DNA of 64,000 nucleotides from Marinobacterium jannaschii DSM 6295 (GTDB lineage: Bacteria; Pseudomonadota; Gammaproteobacteria; Pseudomonadales; Balneatricaceae), in NCBI RefSeq assembly GCF_000620085.1, contig NZ_JHVJ01000018.1, positions 108,766 to 172,765 of the forward strand, in the 5' to 3' direction. A model generated the notes under the pieces. The model was not told the origin of the DNA. It ran no database searches and saw only the letters and a list, made by a program, of their open reading frames with translations. Shown piece by piece: positions 45,870 through 55,407 of the stretch (positions are counted from its first letter, which is position 1; every line of letters begins with the position of its first letter). Both the position numbers and the translations under genes were made by a program.

Positions 45870-47390
45870 CTGGCCTGATTCCTGACGCAGTCTTCTCATA
45901 TGTGGTGGCAGTGGAGCTTCCTCATGCGTCAGGTAACCATCTCTGTTTTCGTCATGATAATCAAAGCGGTGGGCCGGTCCGTCAAACTCCTGCCGTGAAA
46001 CACGGCCGTCACCGTCCCAGTCGAGACGGCTGACGAAGTGTTTCCCGAATTCAGCAGGCAAGTTGCTACGCGGAGGGCGTTTATCCATGGGATGCTGCCC
46101 TTTGACGAAGCTGGCCTTGTTTCCAAGGCTGATGCTGTAGGGATAACCGTTTCGATTTGTTGTTTGCCGAGGGAGCGCTTCGGTTTTTAAACCGCCACGA
46201 ACAACCCGGACAAAGTTTTTTACCCTGACAGCATCACCCTGCGGACCCTTGCCTATGGCGGCACGGCCGGTTTTCGGGTCACTGCGCTGGGCCCCGGCAC
46301 CGTGAGCATCTACTATCTTGCCATTAATCTGACCAATCGCCCGGCCAAAGGAGATATAAACCGCCTGACGGCCCGGGTCGGGCCCATCCAGATGGGTTGT
46401 CGATGTCCAGTATGCCGGGAAATCCTGTTGGCCACCTTCATTGCGAATCGGTGTGACTTTAAATAGCGGATCTATTGCAGCACTGTTGCTGCTGTCCGGA
46501 GAGCGGTTGTAGTCAACGATAGACTGCAATTCTTTGGCATTGGGAAGTCGCCAGTCATCGTAGCCCGCGAATTCCAGCCTCTCGGCATATTGCAGTGCAG
46601 ATTTCCAATTCATTGCCAGGCCACTGTCCCGTTGTGCCCAGGTCAGGCCGCTGGCTTTATCGGTGATGGTGCCGTTGCCGTTATCTACAAAGTGGTTGTC
46701 ACCGTAGGCCTTGCCACGCACATAACGGACGTAGAAAGCCTTATGTTCAATTGAAGTGCCATGTTTACGATAGCCATAACCCTTGATGCGACCGTCAGCA
46801 AAGTTGACTCCGAAAAGGGTTTCATCGCCATGCATCGTCGTACTTGCATAACGAGTGCTGGAGAGCCACTGCGCATCGATATAGCGCTCCCCATTGCCAC
46901 CATAGAGAAAACTAAAATAGTCGGTGTTAATAAACGGGATGGCATTAAAGGGAACTCTGTCTTGCTGGCCCGACATCCTGCGCTGGGAGGAGCCGGTATA
47001 GCCGCGGAAATCGATCAGAGAATAGAGTTCCTTGATATTGGGTACCCGCCAGTCATGGTATCCGCCAAGCGACATCGTATCTGCTATTTGCTGCGCCTGA
47101 TCCAGTCCAACCTTGTCCGGAGATACGGCTTGGCTCCACATCAGCCCGGTGACCAGGTCGGTAACGGTGCCGTCCCTGTTGTCCCTGTAACTGGGTTGCT
47201 GTCCGGAGTATTGCGCATCCTGACCATAGAATGCCTCGCCCGTCCTGGGACATGGGATAGCGCGGCTATTGCTATAGCAGCGATTCTGGCCTGTATCGGC
47301 AATGTTAACCGGAGCGGCGAAGGTGCCGCTGCTGGCTGCCGCTAGCACGAGAGCTAAGTGGGTGGAGATCAGGGGTTTTATAAGGCGCAT
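45861..47390 (-). CDS. Secreted DUF1566 (Lcl C-terminal) repeat protein with EF-hands
   Basis: About 509 residues from ATG 47390, with a signal peptide ending near SSGTFAAP. There are two DUF1566/Lcl-type domains, each starting with a DNGNGTITDKASGLTW-like motif and containing GYxDWRxPNxKELxSIxD. The C-terminus carries two EF-hand loops, DWDGDGRVSRQEF and DENRDGYLTHEE, so calcium binding is likely. The gene converges on the BaeSR-like operon with a 9-bp overlap of coding ends. It may be an adhesin or surface protein, by analogy with Lcl. Confidence 0.85.
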   Translation of the reverse strand: MRLIKPLISTHLALVLAAASSGTFAAPVNIADTGQNRCYSNSRAIPCPRTGEAFYGQDAQYSGQQPSYRDNRDGTVTDLVTGLMWSQAVSPDKVGLDQAQQIADTMSLGGYHDWRVPNIKELYSLIDFRGYTGSSQRRMSGQQDRVPFNAIPFINTDYFSFLYGGNGERYIDAQWLSSTRYASTTMHGDETLFGVNFADGRIKGYGYRKHGTSIEHKAFYVRYVRGKAYGDNHFVDNGNGTITDKASGLTWAQRDSGLAMNWKSALQYAERLEFAGYDDWRLPNAKELQSIVDYNRSPDSSNSAAIDPLFKVTPIRNEGGQQDFPAYWTSTTHLDGPDPGRQAVYISFGRAIGQINGKIVDAHGAGAQRSDPKTGRAAIGKGPQGDAVRVKNFVRVVRGGLKTEALPRQTTNRNGYPYSISLGNKASFVKGQHPMDKRPPRSNLPAEFGKHFVSRLDWDGDGRVSRQEFDGPAHRFDYHDENRDGYLTHEEAPLPPHMRRLRQESGQLR

Positions 47391-47616
47391 AGCGATAGCA
47401 AGAATCAATCCATTGGTATCCAGAATATCCGCTCAACTTTACCGGATTTTGACCCGGCATTCAGTATGAACATTAGTAGCTACCTGAGCGTAAGCTATGC
47501 ACTTGGTTTCGGGAGGATGTGGTTTTAAATGAGCAGCGGGCACCGAAGAGCGGTTTTTGGTCTGGAAGCGAGAGGATTGCTCACATTGGGGAAGTTGAGG
47601 ATGTTCAAAGGAGGGG

Positions 47617-47646
47617 GGCGGAAAGCGGGGAAGCCTGCTTTCCGCC
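47617..47646 (-). repeat. Inverted repeat after trpB
   Basis: GGCGGAAAGC (47617-47626) and its complement (47637-47646) form a 10-bp stem around a 10-base loop, 17 bases past the trpB stop. It lacks a T-tract on the minus strand, so it is only a possible transcript end. Confidence 0.4.
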
Positions 47647-47662
47647 ATGGGCTGGATGTGAA

Positions 47663-48865
47663 TTACAGCCCCAACTTCTCTGCCACGTAGTCGGCGTCTT
47701 TGTCGCCGCGGCCGGAGAGGTTGACCAGGATGGTTGTATCCTTGTCCAGCGTTGGTGCGGTACGCATCGCCCAGGCGACGGCGTGTGAGCTTTCCAGCGC
47801 CGGGATAATCCCTTCGACACGGGAGAGGGTCATAAAGGCGTCGAGGCACTCCTGGTCGGAGACCGACTGGTAGTCGACGCGGCCCTGGTCTTTCAGGTAG
47901 CTGTGCTGTGGGCCGACACCCGGGTAATCCAGGCCGGAGGCGATGGAGTGGACCGGCATCGGTTCGCCGTTCTCATCTTCCAGGACGTAGCACTTCATAC
48001 CGTGGATCTCGCCCGGCTTGCCCTTGGTCAGGGTTGCGGAGTGATCCTTAGTATCCAGGCCCTTACCGGCGGGCTCGACGCCGACGATGTTGACGTTCTC
48101 ATCGTTGAGGAAGGCGGTGAAGGTGCCGATGGCGTTGGAACCGCCGCCGACACAGGCAGTAACGTAGTCAGGCAGTTTGCCGAACTTGCTCAGGAACTGT
48201 TCGCGGGCTTCGTTGCCGATGATGCTCTGGAAGTCGCGTACCATTTTCGGGAACGGGTGCGGGCCGACCACGGAGCCGATGGCGTAGATGTAGTTCTGCG
48301 GGTCTTTCAGGTATTCCTCGAAAGCACTGTCGACGGCATCCTTCAGGGTGGCTGTGCCACGGGTAACGGGCACCAGCTTGCAGCCGAGGATCTTCATCTT
48401 GGTGACGTTCGGGTGTTCTTTCTCGATATCCACCTGACCCATATGGATCTCGCAGGGGATTCCGACCAGGGCGCAGGCGGTGGCCAGGGCAACGCCGTGC
48501 TGACCGGCACCGGTCTCGGCGATCACCTTGGTTTTACCCATAAACTTGGCCAGCAGGGCTTCGCCCAGGCAGTGGTTGATCTTGTGGGCACCGGTGTGGT
48601 TCAGGTCTTCACGCTTGAGGTAAATCTGAGCACCGCCCAGTTTGTCGCTCAGACGACGGGCGTGATAAACAGGGCTGGGGCGACCGACGTAGTCATGAAA
48701 CAGAGAATCCAGTTCCTGTTGAAATTCAGGCTGCTGGCGAATCTCTTCATAGGCGCGGTCGATATCATCCATAATAGCTTTAAGCTCGGGTGGGATGATC
48801 TGACCACCATATTCACCGAAGTACCCCTCGGCGGTTGGCATCGGTGCGAAATCAAACTTGCTCAT
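47663..48865 (-). CDS. trpB: Tryptophan synthase beta chain, without adjacent trpA
   Basis: 400 residues. The PLP lysine is Lys95 in [12 protein letters not shown], the catalytic Glu117 is in [10 protein letters not shown], and the phosphate-binding [10 protein letters not shown] loop is intact. The enzyme joins indole and serine into tryptophan. No trpA lies on either side, which is unusual because trpB is normally followed by trpA. The COMM region reads [20 protein letters not shown], diverged from the E. coli version. A stand-alone indole-salvage TrpB is possible. Confidence 0.94.
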   Translation of the reverse strand: MSKFDFAPMPTAEGYFGEYGGQIIPPELKAIMDDIDRAYEEIRQQPEFQQELDSLFHDYVGRPSPVYHARRLSDKLGGAQIYLKREDLNHTGAHKINHCLGEALLAKFMGKTKVIAETGAGQHGVALATACALVGIPCEIHMGQVDIEKEHPNVTKMKILGCKLVPVTRGTATLKDAVDSAFEEYLKDPQNYIYAIGSVVGPHPFPKMVRDFQSIIGNEAREQFLSKFGKLPDYVTACVGGGSNAIGTFTAFLNDENVNIVGVEPAGKGLDTKDHSATLTKGKPGEIHGMKCYVLEDENGEPMPVHSIASGLDYPGVGPQHSYLKDQGRVDYQSVSDQECLDAFMTLSRVEGIIPALESSHAVAWAMRTAPTLDKDTTILVNLSGRGDKDADYVAEKLGL

Positions 48866-49033
48866 AAATCCTCTCTAAGGCCTCGTTGCCCTGTCATGAA
48901 GCAGCAATATATCCCCGCTGGCAGTGAATGCCAATGAGAGGTTGTTAGTCGTTAGTCTAATAACAGGCCCCGGCACGGTTGGATCGGTGCCGGGAGTTCA
49001 GGGTTGGGGCAATGGTTGTCAGGTCAGTGGATA

Positions 49034-50683
49034 TCAGGTCGCTTCAGGCCAGTAGCCAACGCGAACGCCGCCCCAGTGTTTACCGTTGATGATGATCGGG
49101 ACTGACAGGTCGTGCATTACTTCGCCGGTATCGCGCTTGTAGGTTTGCAGCAGCATGGTCTGGGTATGGGCTCCGCAACGGGCACCGGTGCGGTCGTTAA
49201 ACAGGCGCTTGCTGCGGCTTTTGACCAGGTCGGTGTCGTAGTCGCCACAAGGTGGCTGGGCGAACTGATTATTGTGGGTTGGAATATAGCCTGCCGGATC
49301 GGTCGCGATGGCATACACCACTTTGCTATGACGATGCAGGGCGGCTTCCTGAATCGTTGGCAGGACCTGATCGGTAAAACGGTCGTAGCGGGTGTGATAT
49401 TTCTGGGGATTGCTGCCTTCTAACGGCTGGTAATTGCGGTCAAACAGGTCGTTTTCACTGAGTTTGTCCTGCTGCAGGGCCCGACAGAAGGCCTGCTCAA
49501 CCTGATCGGCGGTTTGCCGGGCGATCTCATAGAACTGCTTGTGATAGTTGGTTTCGGTCCATTCCGCCAGAACCGCATTAGACACTTCGGCCATCTCCAT
49601 CAGTGCGCCTGCCTGAGTCGCCAGCTGGCGCACTTCCTCGTCACCTGCTTCCATCTCATTGCGAATGCACTTTATCGCACCGGCGATCTGCAGCAGGTTC
49701 TGCTGGTTGTTGGTGGCACCTTCGCTAATCACTGCGATCTGTTCCTCCACTGCGGCGGACTGCTCGGCGATACCGCCCAGTTGCTCGCCAACCTGTTCCA
49801 TGGCTTCGGTACCGGACTCCACCTCACTGGACAGTATCTGGATACGATCCACGACCTGCTCGGTTTCATTGCGGATTTCGTCCACGATCTGGCCTACTTC
49901 TCCCGTGGCACTGGCGGTGCGGGCAGCCAGCTGTCGGACCTCATCAGCAACCACAGCAAAGCCGCGACCATGCTCGCCGGCGCGGGCGGCTTCAATGGCG
50001 GCGTTCAGGGCCAGCAGGTTGGTCTGGTTGGCGATCTCTTCGATGACGGCAGTGACATCCTGAATCTTGGCCGATTTGGCATTCAGCTGTTCGATCAGGG
50101 TCAGGGTCTCTGCAGTGCGCTGCTTCAGGTGGCTGATACTGCTGATCGCGTCCTGCAGCGCCTTTTGTCCATCACGTCCGGTCTGCTTGGCCTGCGTGGC
50201 CAGTTCGGCGGCGATATTGGCCTGATTGGCAGATTGCTGCACCGTGACGGTGATGTTTTCGGCATTCTCTGCGATGGTGGCGATCTCCTCCACCTGGATA
50301 TCCATCTTGGTTTTCAGCATATCTGCCGAGTAGGAGACCTCCGCTGCGGCGATGGCATTGGCATTGGCCGTGCCTGATAGCCGGTCGCCTACGGCCTGGC
50401 TTTGTTGGGTGTTTCTGGCGATAGTATTCAGCTCGGTTAAAGCTGTATTGCCTTTATCTTCCCGGCCGGCGGCAGCGTGACTGATACTCTGCAGCAACGA
50501 GCGGGTGATGAAGCCGTGATGGCTCAGCTGGCTGACAAGTATCAGTGTCAGACTGATTCCGCTCAGCCAGAGCAGGTTATCGCTGCTCAGACCCGCAAAA
50601 TAAGCGATACCGATCGCGAAGATCGCCACGCTTGTGGTTGAGAGCAGGCTTTTTATCTGATGACCTGAAAGTGATGCATTCAT
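49034..50683 (-). CDS. Methyl-accepting chemotaxis protein with C-terminal sensor-like domain
   Basis: 549 residues. Two membrane segments near the N-terminus (about 12-30 and 35-52) have almost no periplasmic loop between them. The signalling hairpin [35 protein letters not shown] lies near 215-250. After it a cytoplasmic domain of about 160 residues follows, with the Cache-like tail [20 protein letters not shown], then [20 protein letters not shown] and GGVRVGY. Ligand sensing is therefore probably intracellular. Confidence 0.9.
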   Translation of the reverse strand: MNASLSGHQIKSLLSTTSVAIFAIGIAYFAGLSSDNLLWLSGISLTLILVSQLSHHGFITRSLLQSISHAAAGREDKGNTALTELNTIARNTQQSQAVGDRLSGTANANAIAAAEVSYSADMLKTKMDIQVEEIATIAENAENITVTVQQSANQANIAAELATQAKQTGRDGQKALQDAISSISHLKQRTAETLTLIEQLNAKSAKIQDVTAVIEEIANQTNLLALNAAIEAARAGEHGRGFAVVADEVRQLAARTASATGEVGQIVDEIRNETEQVVDRIQILSSEVESGTEAMEQVGEQLGGIAEQSAAVEEQIAVISEGATNNQQNLLQIAGAIKCIRNEMEAGDEEVRQLATQAGALMEMAEVSNAVLAEWTETNYHKQFYEIARQTADQVEQAFCRALQQDKLSENDLFDRNYQPLEGSNPQKYHTRYDRFTDQVLPTIQEAALHRHSKVVYAIATDPAGYIPTHNNQFAQPPCGDYDTDLVKSRSKRLFNDRTGARCGAHTQTMLLQTYKRDTGEVMHDLSVPIIINGKHWGGVRVGYWPEAT

Positions 50684-50846
50684 GCCGGATTAGTCCGTTA
50701 TTCTTATTGAATTCTTTAATGAGCACTAGAAATAGCATGATGGCGAAGGGGGTTAAACAGATAGGGGGCTGCACTTTGGTCGTAGACGGGACGTCTATTG
50801 GTCGCTGTTTGATGCAGATCGGGTGTGCGGGCGTAGCAGGGCTTGC

Positions 50847-51143
50847 TTAGTCGAAGAAATCGAGCTGTATTTCATCGCGTTCGGCAGGGCTGTAGCCCGC
50901 CGTTTTTTGTTGCTGATTGATCTCTTTCAGCAGCAGGCGTGCTTCTTGATAGGTAGACAGAATTGTTTTTGTAGACGCACTGGTGCCCTGGGAGCTATTA
51001 CCCCAACATTGGGAGATGATCCAGTCACCGACCAGATCACGATAAAGACGGACGACAAAGTAGTCCTGACCTTTATGCCAGCGCGCTATCAATGGGGTAT
51101 TACCGTACAATGGATTACAGGCGGGAAAATTTAACCGGCGCAT
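50847..51143 (-). CDS. Small WGR-domain-like protein
   Basis: 98 residues. The pattern RLYRDLVGDWIISQCWGNSSQG, followed by a helix with EARLLLKEINQQQKTAGYSP, matches the WGR fold found in some nucleic-acid-binding proteins and in PARPs. No signal peptide. It is divergent from pdxB with a 46-base gap. The function of stand-alone WGR proteins is unknown. Confidence 0.7.
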   Translation of the reverse strand: MRRLNFPACNPLYGNTPLIARWHKGQDYFVVRLYRDLVGDWIISQCWGNSSQGTSASTKTILSTYQEARLLLKEINQQQKTAGYSPAERDEIQLDFFD

Positions 51144-51189
51144 TGAGCCTGATCCTGAGAGATTTGTAAAGTCTGACAGAGGTAAAAGT

Positions 51190-52350
51190 TTGAATAATAA
51201 GCCCTTAAAGATCGTTGCCGATGAAAATATGCCCGCAGTCCGGGAGATGTTCGCTGGCTTGGGGGAGGTGATAACCCTGCCGGGGCGTCAGATGCGATCT
51301 GATCAGCTGGCAGATGCGGATATCCTGCTGGTGCGGTCGGTTACACCGGTCAACGACGCTTTGCTGAACAACAGTCCGGTGCGCTTTGTCGGTACCGCCA
51401 CCATCGGTACCGATCATATCGATACCGCTTTGCTGCGTCAGCGCGAGATCGGCTTCAGCAGCGCGCCAGGGTGTAACGCCGATGCGGTGGTGGAGTATGT
51501 GCTGTCGGCGCTCTACCAGCTGGCGGATGAACAGGGCTTTAAGCCATCTGACAGGACTTTTGGCGTGATCGGTGCCGGTAATGTCGGCGGACGTCTGGTA
51601 AAGCGCCTGAAGGCTCTGGGTTTATCCGTGCTGGTGAATGATCCCCCTCGCCAGCAAGCCGGTGATGAAGGTCTGGTGGGATTGGATCGTTTGCTGGCTG
51701 AAGCCGATTTCATCTGTATGCATACCCCATTAACCCGTGATGGCGATCATCCGAGCTTTCATCTGATGGATGAGGTGCGCCTAGCCAGTCTGAAACCGGG
51801 GGCTATCCTGTTGAATGCCGGTCGTGGCCCTGCGATCGATAATATCGCGTTGCTGAATTTGAGCGAGCAGCGCCCGGATCTGACGCTGGTGCTGGATGTC
51901 TGGGAACACGAACCGGTGGTCGATCCACGGCTGGCAGGCCAGGTCAGGATAGTGTCGCCGCATATTGCCGGTTACAGCCAGGATGGCAAGATTCGTGGCA
52001 CCTGGATGCTCTACCGTGCCTGTTGTCAGTACCTTGGCCTGGAAGTTGAGCATCAGCTGGAGCATTTCCTGCCTCGGCCGGCGTTGGCGGAGGTGACGGT
52101 AAACGACCAGATCACGCCGCTGGAGCTGATCCGGCTACGCTATGACCCTTATCGTGATGACCGGGCACTGCGTGCCACGCTGAAGCAGCCGGAGGGCACC
52201 CGGGCGCTCGATTTTGATGCCTTGCGCAAGCACTACCCGGTACGTCGAGAATTTGCTTCCCTGCGAGTGAAGGGGGTGACTGATCCTGCCTTGCAGCAGG
52301 AACTGTCGGCACTGGGTTTTACACTCGCGGCCCCTGCTGAAATCGCTTAA
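51190..52350 (+). CDS. pdxB: 4-phosphoerythronate dehydrogenase
   Basis: 386 residues starting at TTG 51190 with AGAGGT upstream. It is the second step of DXP-dependent pyridoxal phosphate synthesis. The D-isomer 2-hydroxyacid dehydrogenase signature is present: GVIGAGNVGGRLVKRL (NAD site), NAGRGPAIDN, and the catalytic His in SPHIAGYS; the PdxB-specific C-terminal dimer domain follows (from about 285). Alone on the strand with a PilZ gene behind. Confidence 0.95.
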   Translation: MNNKPLKIVADENMPAVREMFAGLGEVITLPGRQMRSDQLADADILLVRSVTPVNDALLNNSPVRFVGTATIGTDHIDTALLRQREIGFSSAPGCNADAVVEYVLSALYQLADEQGFKPSDRTFGVIGAGNVGGRLVKRLKALGLSVLVNDPPRQQAGDEGLVGLDRLLAEADFICMHTPLTRDGDHPSFHLMDEVRLASLKPGAILLNAGRGPAIDNIALLNLSEQRPDLTLVLDVWEHEPVVDPRLAGQVRIVSPHIAGYSQDGKIRGTWMLYRACCQYLGLEVEHQLEHFLPRPALAEVTVNDQITPLELIRLRYDPYRDDRALRATLKQPEGTRALDFDALRKHYPVRREFASLRVKGVTDPALQQELSALGFTLAAPAEIA

Positions 52351-52373
52351 AGTATGCGGTCCTCTTTAGCATT

Positions 52374-52409
52374 ATGAGCGTGAAAGTTAGCAGTATGAGC
52401 GTGAAATGA
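52374..52409 (+). CDS. Putative 11-codon leader mini-ORF overlapping PilZ start
   Basis: ATG 52374 opens a frame encoding MSVKVSSMSVK, and its stop TGA (52407-52409) overlaps the PilZ ATG (52406-52408). The 13-base unit TATGAGCGTGAAA occurs twice, 21 bp apart (52373-52385 and 52394-52406), so it arose by duplication. No good ribosome site is visible, so translation is speculative. Confidence 0.3.
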   Translation: MSVKVSSMSVK

Positions 52410-53119
52410 GCCAGGCTCTGAAACAGTTACCCAATAATCTGGTACTTGGCGACCTGAAACCACAGATTGGTGCTCAGGTGCGTATCGAAACCCATGCGCC
52501 GCGGCGGCGTTACAGTTGCAAGCTGCTGGGCTATAAAGAGGGCGGCAGTATTATGATCTCGGCGCCGGTCAGTGCTGGCCGGGCCGTGGTTACCAATGAA
52601 GGTGCGCCGATTACGGCCCGCCTGATGAGCGGAAACTACATTATTGCCTTCAGTTCCCGGGTGCTGAAGGTGCATAGCACCCCGTTCTCATACTGGCATC
52701 TGGAATATCCGAAACAGCTGGAGACCCGGCGTATCCGGCAACACACCCGGGTGCCGGTGAATCTGCTGGTGTCCGTCGATGAGATGGAAGAAGGGGTTAA
52801 TCACTTTGCCGAATGGCCCTGCACGGCCTTTTGCAAAGATATAAGCCTGACAGGTGCCTGCATTGACTCGCCCCACGCGCTGGGACGGATCAATGACCGC
52901 CTGTTTCTGAGTATGCGGCTATCCGTCGCTGATATGGATCAGATGGTTCTGGTTCCGGCGGTTATCCGTAATATAAATCAGGTCGAAGGGGGACCGGCCA
53001 CCGTATACAGTCATGGTGTTGAATATCTGGATCTGGACGAGGAAACCCGGCTGGTGCTGAGTGGCTTTGTCTATCAACAGTTCCTGATAGAGACCGGCAA
53101 TCTTGACGATTTAGCGTGA
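52406..53119 (+). CDS. PilZ-domain protein (YcgR-like flagellar brake type)
   Basis: 237 residues. An N-terminal YcgR_N-like beta domain (about 10-110) is followed by a PilZ domain, with the c-di-GMP-binding RxxxR motif in RRIRQHTRVPVN and the DxSxxG motif in DISLTGACI. Binding c-di-GMP would link it to motility or surface switching. The start is ATG 52406, with a weak ribosome site. It ends about 10 bases before the next gene (GTG 53129). Confidence 0.9.
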   Translation: MSQALKQLPNNLVLGDLKPQIGAQVRIETHAPRRRYSCKLLGYKEGGSIMISAPVSAGRAVVTNEGAPITARLMSGNYIIAFSSRVLKVHSTPFSYWHLEYPKQLETRRIRQHTRVPVNLLVSVDEMEEGVNHFAEWPCTAFCKDISLTGACIDSPHALGRINDRLFLSMRLSVADMDQMVLVPAVIRNINQVEGGPATVYSHGVEYLDLDEETRLVLSGFVYQQFLIETGNLDDLA

Positions 53120-53128
53120 GGCGATGAA

Positions 53129-54241
53129 GTGTTTCGACTGGGATTGATAGTAAACCCGATGGCGGGTCTGGGTGGCAGCGTCGGGCTTAAGGGCAGCGAC
53201 GGTGATGATACCGCGAAGAAGGCGCTGGCAATGGGCGCCGAACCGCTGGCCAATAAACGCACGCTGATGGCGTTGCAGGTGCTTCAGGGCTTGGAGCTGG
53301 AAATCTGCACCTATCCGGGTGAGATGGGTGAGGACGTTGCCCGGGAAGCCGGCTTTGAACCTCAGGTGATCGGTGAGATCAGCCCGGGGGCGACCTCAGC
53401 TGAGGATACCGAACGTGCCGCTCTGCTGCTGCAACAGGCCGGTGTGGATCTGATCCTGTTTGCCGGGGGGGATGGCACGGCACGCAATATCTGCAATGCA
53501 CTGGATGACAGTTTTCCGGTGCTGGGTATTCCGGCGGGCGTGAAAATCCATTCGGGTGTTTATGCCATTACCCCCAAAGCGGCCGGTGAGATTGTTGCCA
53601 TGCTGATTCGCGGCGAGCTGGTGACGCTGGGCGATCAGGAGGTCCGGGATATTGATGAAGACGCCTTTCGACAGGGTAAGGTCCGGGCGCGTTACTACGG
53701 CGAACTGCTGGTTCCTCAGGAACATCGTTACCTGCAGAGCGTGAAAAATGGCGCTAAGGAAGATGAAAGCCTGGTAATTGATGATGTGGCGGCTGATTTT
53801 ATCGAAAGGATGGAAGATGACGTTCGCTATATTATGGGCTCCGGTTCGACGGTACAGGCGATCATGGACCAACTGGGCCTTAAAAACACGCTGCTGGGCG
53901 TCGACTTGATTGAAAATGGCGAGCTGATAGCCTCCGACTGTACGGCGCAGCAACTGCTAGAATTAACGCAAGGTCACGATTGTCGCTTGGTTATTACAGT
54001 AATCGGCGGTCAGGGACATATCATCGGGCGTGGCAACCAGCAGCTCAGTGCAGAACTTTTGAAACGGTTGGGTAAGCCAAATATCATTGTGGTTGCTACC
54101 AAGACCAAGCTGAAGGCACTGGATGGTCGTCCGCTGATTGTTGATAGCAATGATACGGAAGTGAACAGTATGCTGTCCGGCCTGATCGCGGTAACTACCG
54201 GTTACCATGATTCGGTGCTTTATCGCGTGGCGGATCTCTGA
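53129..54241 (+). CDS. ATP-NAD kinase family protein (AcoX-like)
   Basis: 370 residues starting at GTG 53129. The NAD-kinase-type motif is FAGGDGTARNICNAL, preceded by LIVNPMAGLGGSVGLKGSDG, typical of the AcoX/PpnK-related COG3199 group. The acceptor is probably NAD or a related nucleotide, but the function is unproven. It follows the PilZ gene closely and may be co-transcribed. Confidence 0.88.
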   Translation: MFRLGLIVNPMAGLGGSVGLKGSDGDDTAKKALAMGAEPLANKRTLMALQVLQGLELEICTYPGEMGEDVAREAGFEPQVIGEISPGATSAEDTERAALLLQQAGVDLILFAGGDGTARNICNALDDSFPVLGIPAGVKIHSGVYAITPKAAGEIVAMLIRGELVTLGDQEVRDIDEDAFRQGKVRARYYGELLVPQEHRYLQSVKNGAKEDESLVIDDVAADFIERMEDDVRYIMGSGSTVQAIMDQLGLKNTLLGVDLIENGELIASDCTAQQLLELTQGHDCRLVITVIGGQGHIIGRGNQQLSAELLKRLGKPNIIVVATKTKLKALDGRPLIVDSNDTEVNSMLSGLIAVTTGYHDSVLYRVADL

Positions 54242-54317
54242 TTTCGCGGTAGGCCGCCATAGCCGCAGTTTGTAACGAACCCTGTGCAGACAGGGTTCTT
54301 TTCCTGTCGGGGGGACT

Positions 54318-54569
54318 ATGTTTGCGCATCTGCTTCGCTTTCTGATATCACTGATGTTTCCGCACTGGATGCAGGATCAGACTCCGGATCAGAATCACTT
54401 CTACCGCCGTGTATTCACATCCAGGCACAAGGCCCGGGTGAAGCGACTTTACCTGCTCTGGCTCGGTGCGATGAGTATCGTTTTAATCTTCCCGTCACTT
54501 CCCCTGCTGATCATCGTGACGCTTTTTACCACATTTATCTCTTTCAGCTTCCTCGATGAAGCCTCCTGA
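54318..54569 (+). CDS. Small hypothetical membrane protein
   Basis: 83 residues starting at ATG 54318, preceded by GTCGGGGGGACT. A basic stretch (RRVFTSRHKARVKRL) is followed by two hydrophobic segments (about 45-60 and 63-78), so it is likely an inner-membrane protein with a positive cytoplasmic N-terminus. No family is recognised. Confidence 0.6.
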   Translation: MFAHLLRFLISLMFPHWMQDQTPDQNHFYRRVFTSRHKARVKRLYLLWLGAMSIVLIFPSLPLLIIVTLFTTFISFSFLDEAS

Positions 54570-54766
54570 AACAATTATGTAATAGGCAGTGGCTAGAGTT
54601 TCTCGCTGATTGAGGCTCTGGTGCCTTTGCCCGAATAATCTTGTTGAGTTTCGTCTGACTGAGCTGACCGTTACTGAGTGTCGGTCGCAGATTGATGAAG
54701 TGAACAGGGCAGCTGTCGCCTGTAGAGGGAGCCTCCGTTCAGTCACACGGAATTTAGGGGATTGCG

Positions 54767-55342
54767 ATGAAAAAGTTGATTGCTGGTGTAATGGTTGCCG
54801 GTGCTATGTTCAGCCTGTATGGCTGCCAGTCTAACCAGCCTAAGGCTGAAGCCGCTCAGGCTGCTGCACCTGTTGCTGCACCGCAGGTGAACAATGATGA
54901 CCTGTACGAAGTGATGCATGAAGGCCGTTACTACGTTTTTGATGATTTCGCGACATACAAGTCTTTCCTGCAGGTAGGCGAGACCTCCTACCGTAAAGTA
55001 TTCATCGGTGGCGGCCCTGAGGGTGAAACGCTGGTCTTCGGTCTGCGCGGTAAGGATAAGAAGAAGCAGAGCGGTATTGCCGGTGTAGATATGTACTACG
55101 GTAAGCAGGAAGCGGCTGAGAGTTTCTACGGCGAGCTGCGTGGCGAAGACGGTCGCCTGTACGTATTCAGTACACTGGCTGATATGGAGTCCATGCGTCA
55201 GGTGGGCGAAGCGCCTTACCGCTTCACACAGATCGGTGCCGGACCTGAAGGTCAGACGGTTGTGTTTGTTCTGAACAAGGGCAACAAGAAGAAGCAGCCG
55301 GTTGAGCTGATGGCGCGCTACAAGCAGATGAATAGTCTGTAA
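54767..55342 (+). CDS. Lipoprotein with two homologous repeats
   Basis: 191 residues with lipobox LYGC at residue 20. An Ala/Pro linker follows, then two similar units of about 55 residues. The first contains YYVFDDFATYKSFLQVGETSY and GGGPEGETLVFGLRGKDKKKQ; the second contains LYVFSTLADMESMRQVGEAPY and GAGPEGQTVVFVLNKGNKKKQ. This internal duplication defines the protein. GGGGATTGCG precedes the ATG. A terminator follows. Function unknown. Confidence 0.8.
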   Translation: MKKLIAGVMVAGAMFSLYGCQSNQPKAEAAQAAAPVAAPQVNNDDLYEVMHEGRYYVFDDFATYKSFLQVGETSYRKVFIGGGPEGETLVFGLRGKDKKKQSGIAGVDMYYGKQEAAESFYGELRGEDGRLYVFSTLADMESMRQVGEAPYRFTQIGAGPEGQTVVFVLNKGNKKKQPVELMARYKQMNSL

Positions 55343-55362
55343 GCGCCGTAAAATCCGGATAT

Positions 55363-55389
55363 AAAAAAGGGGCCTCAGGCCCCTTTTTT
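55363..55389. terminator. Bidirectional intrinsic terminator
   Basis: AAAAAAGGGGCC and GGCCCCTTTTTT around TCA; it serves the lipoprotein gene (plus) and htpX (minus). Confidence 0.92.
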
Positions 55390-55407
55390 CGTTTTGGCTT
55401 GCTGTAA

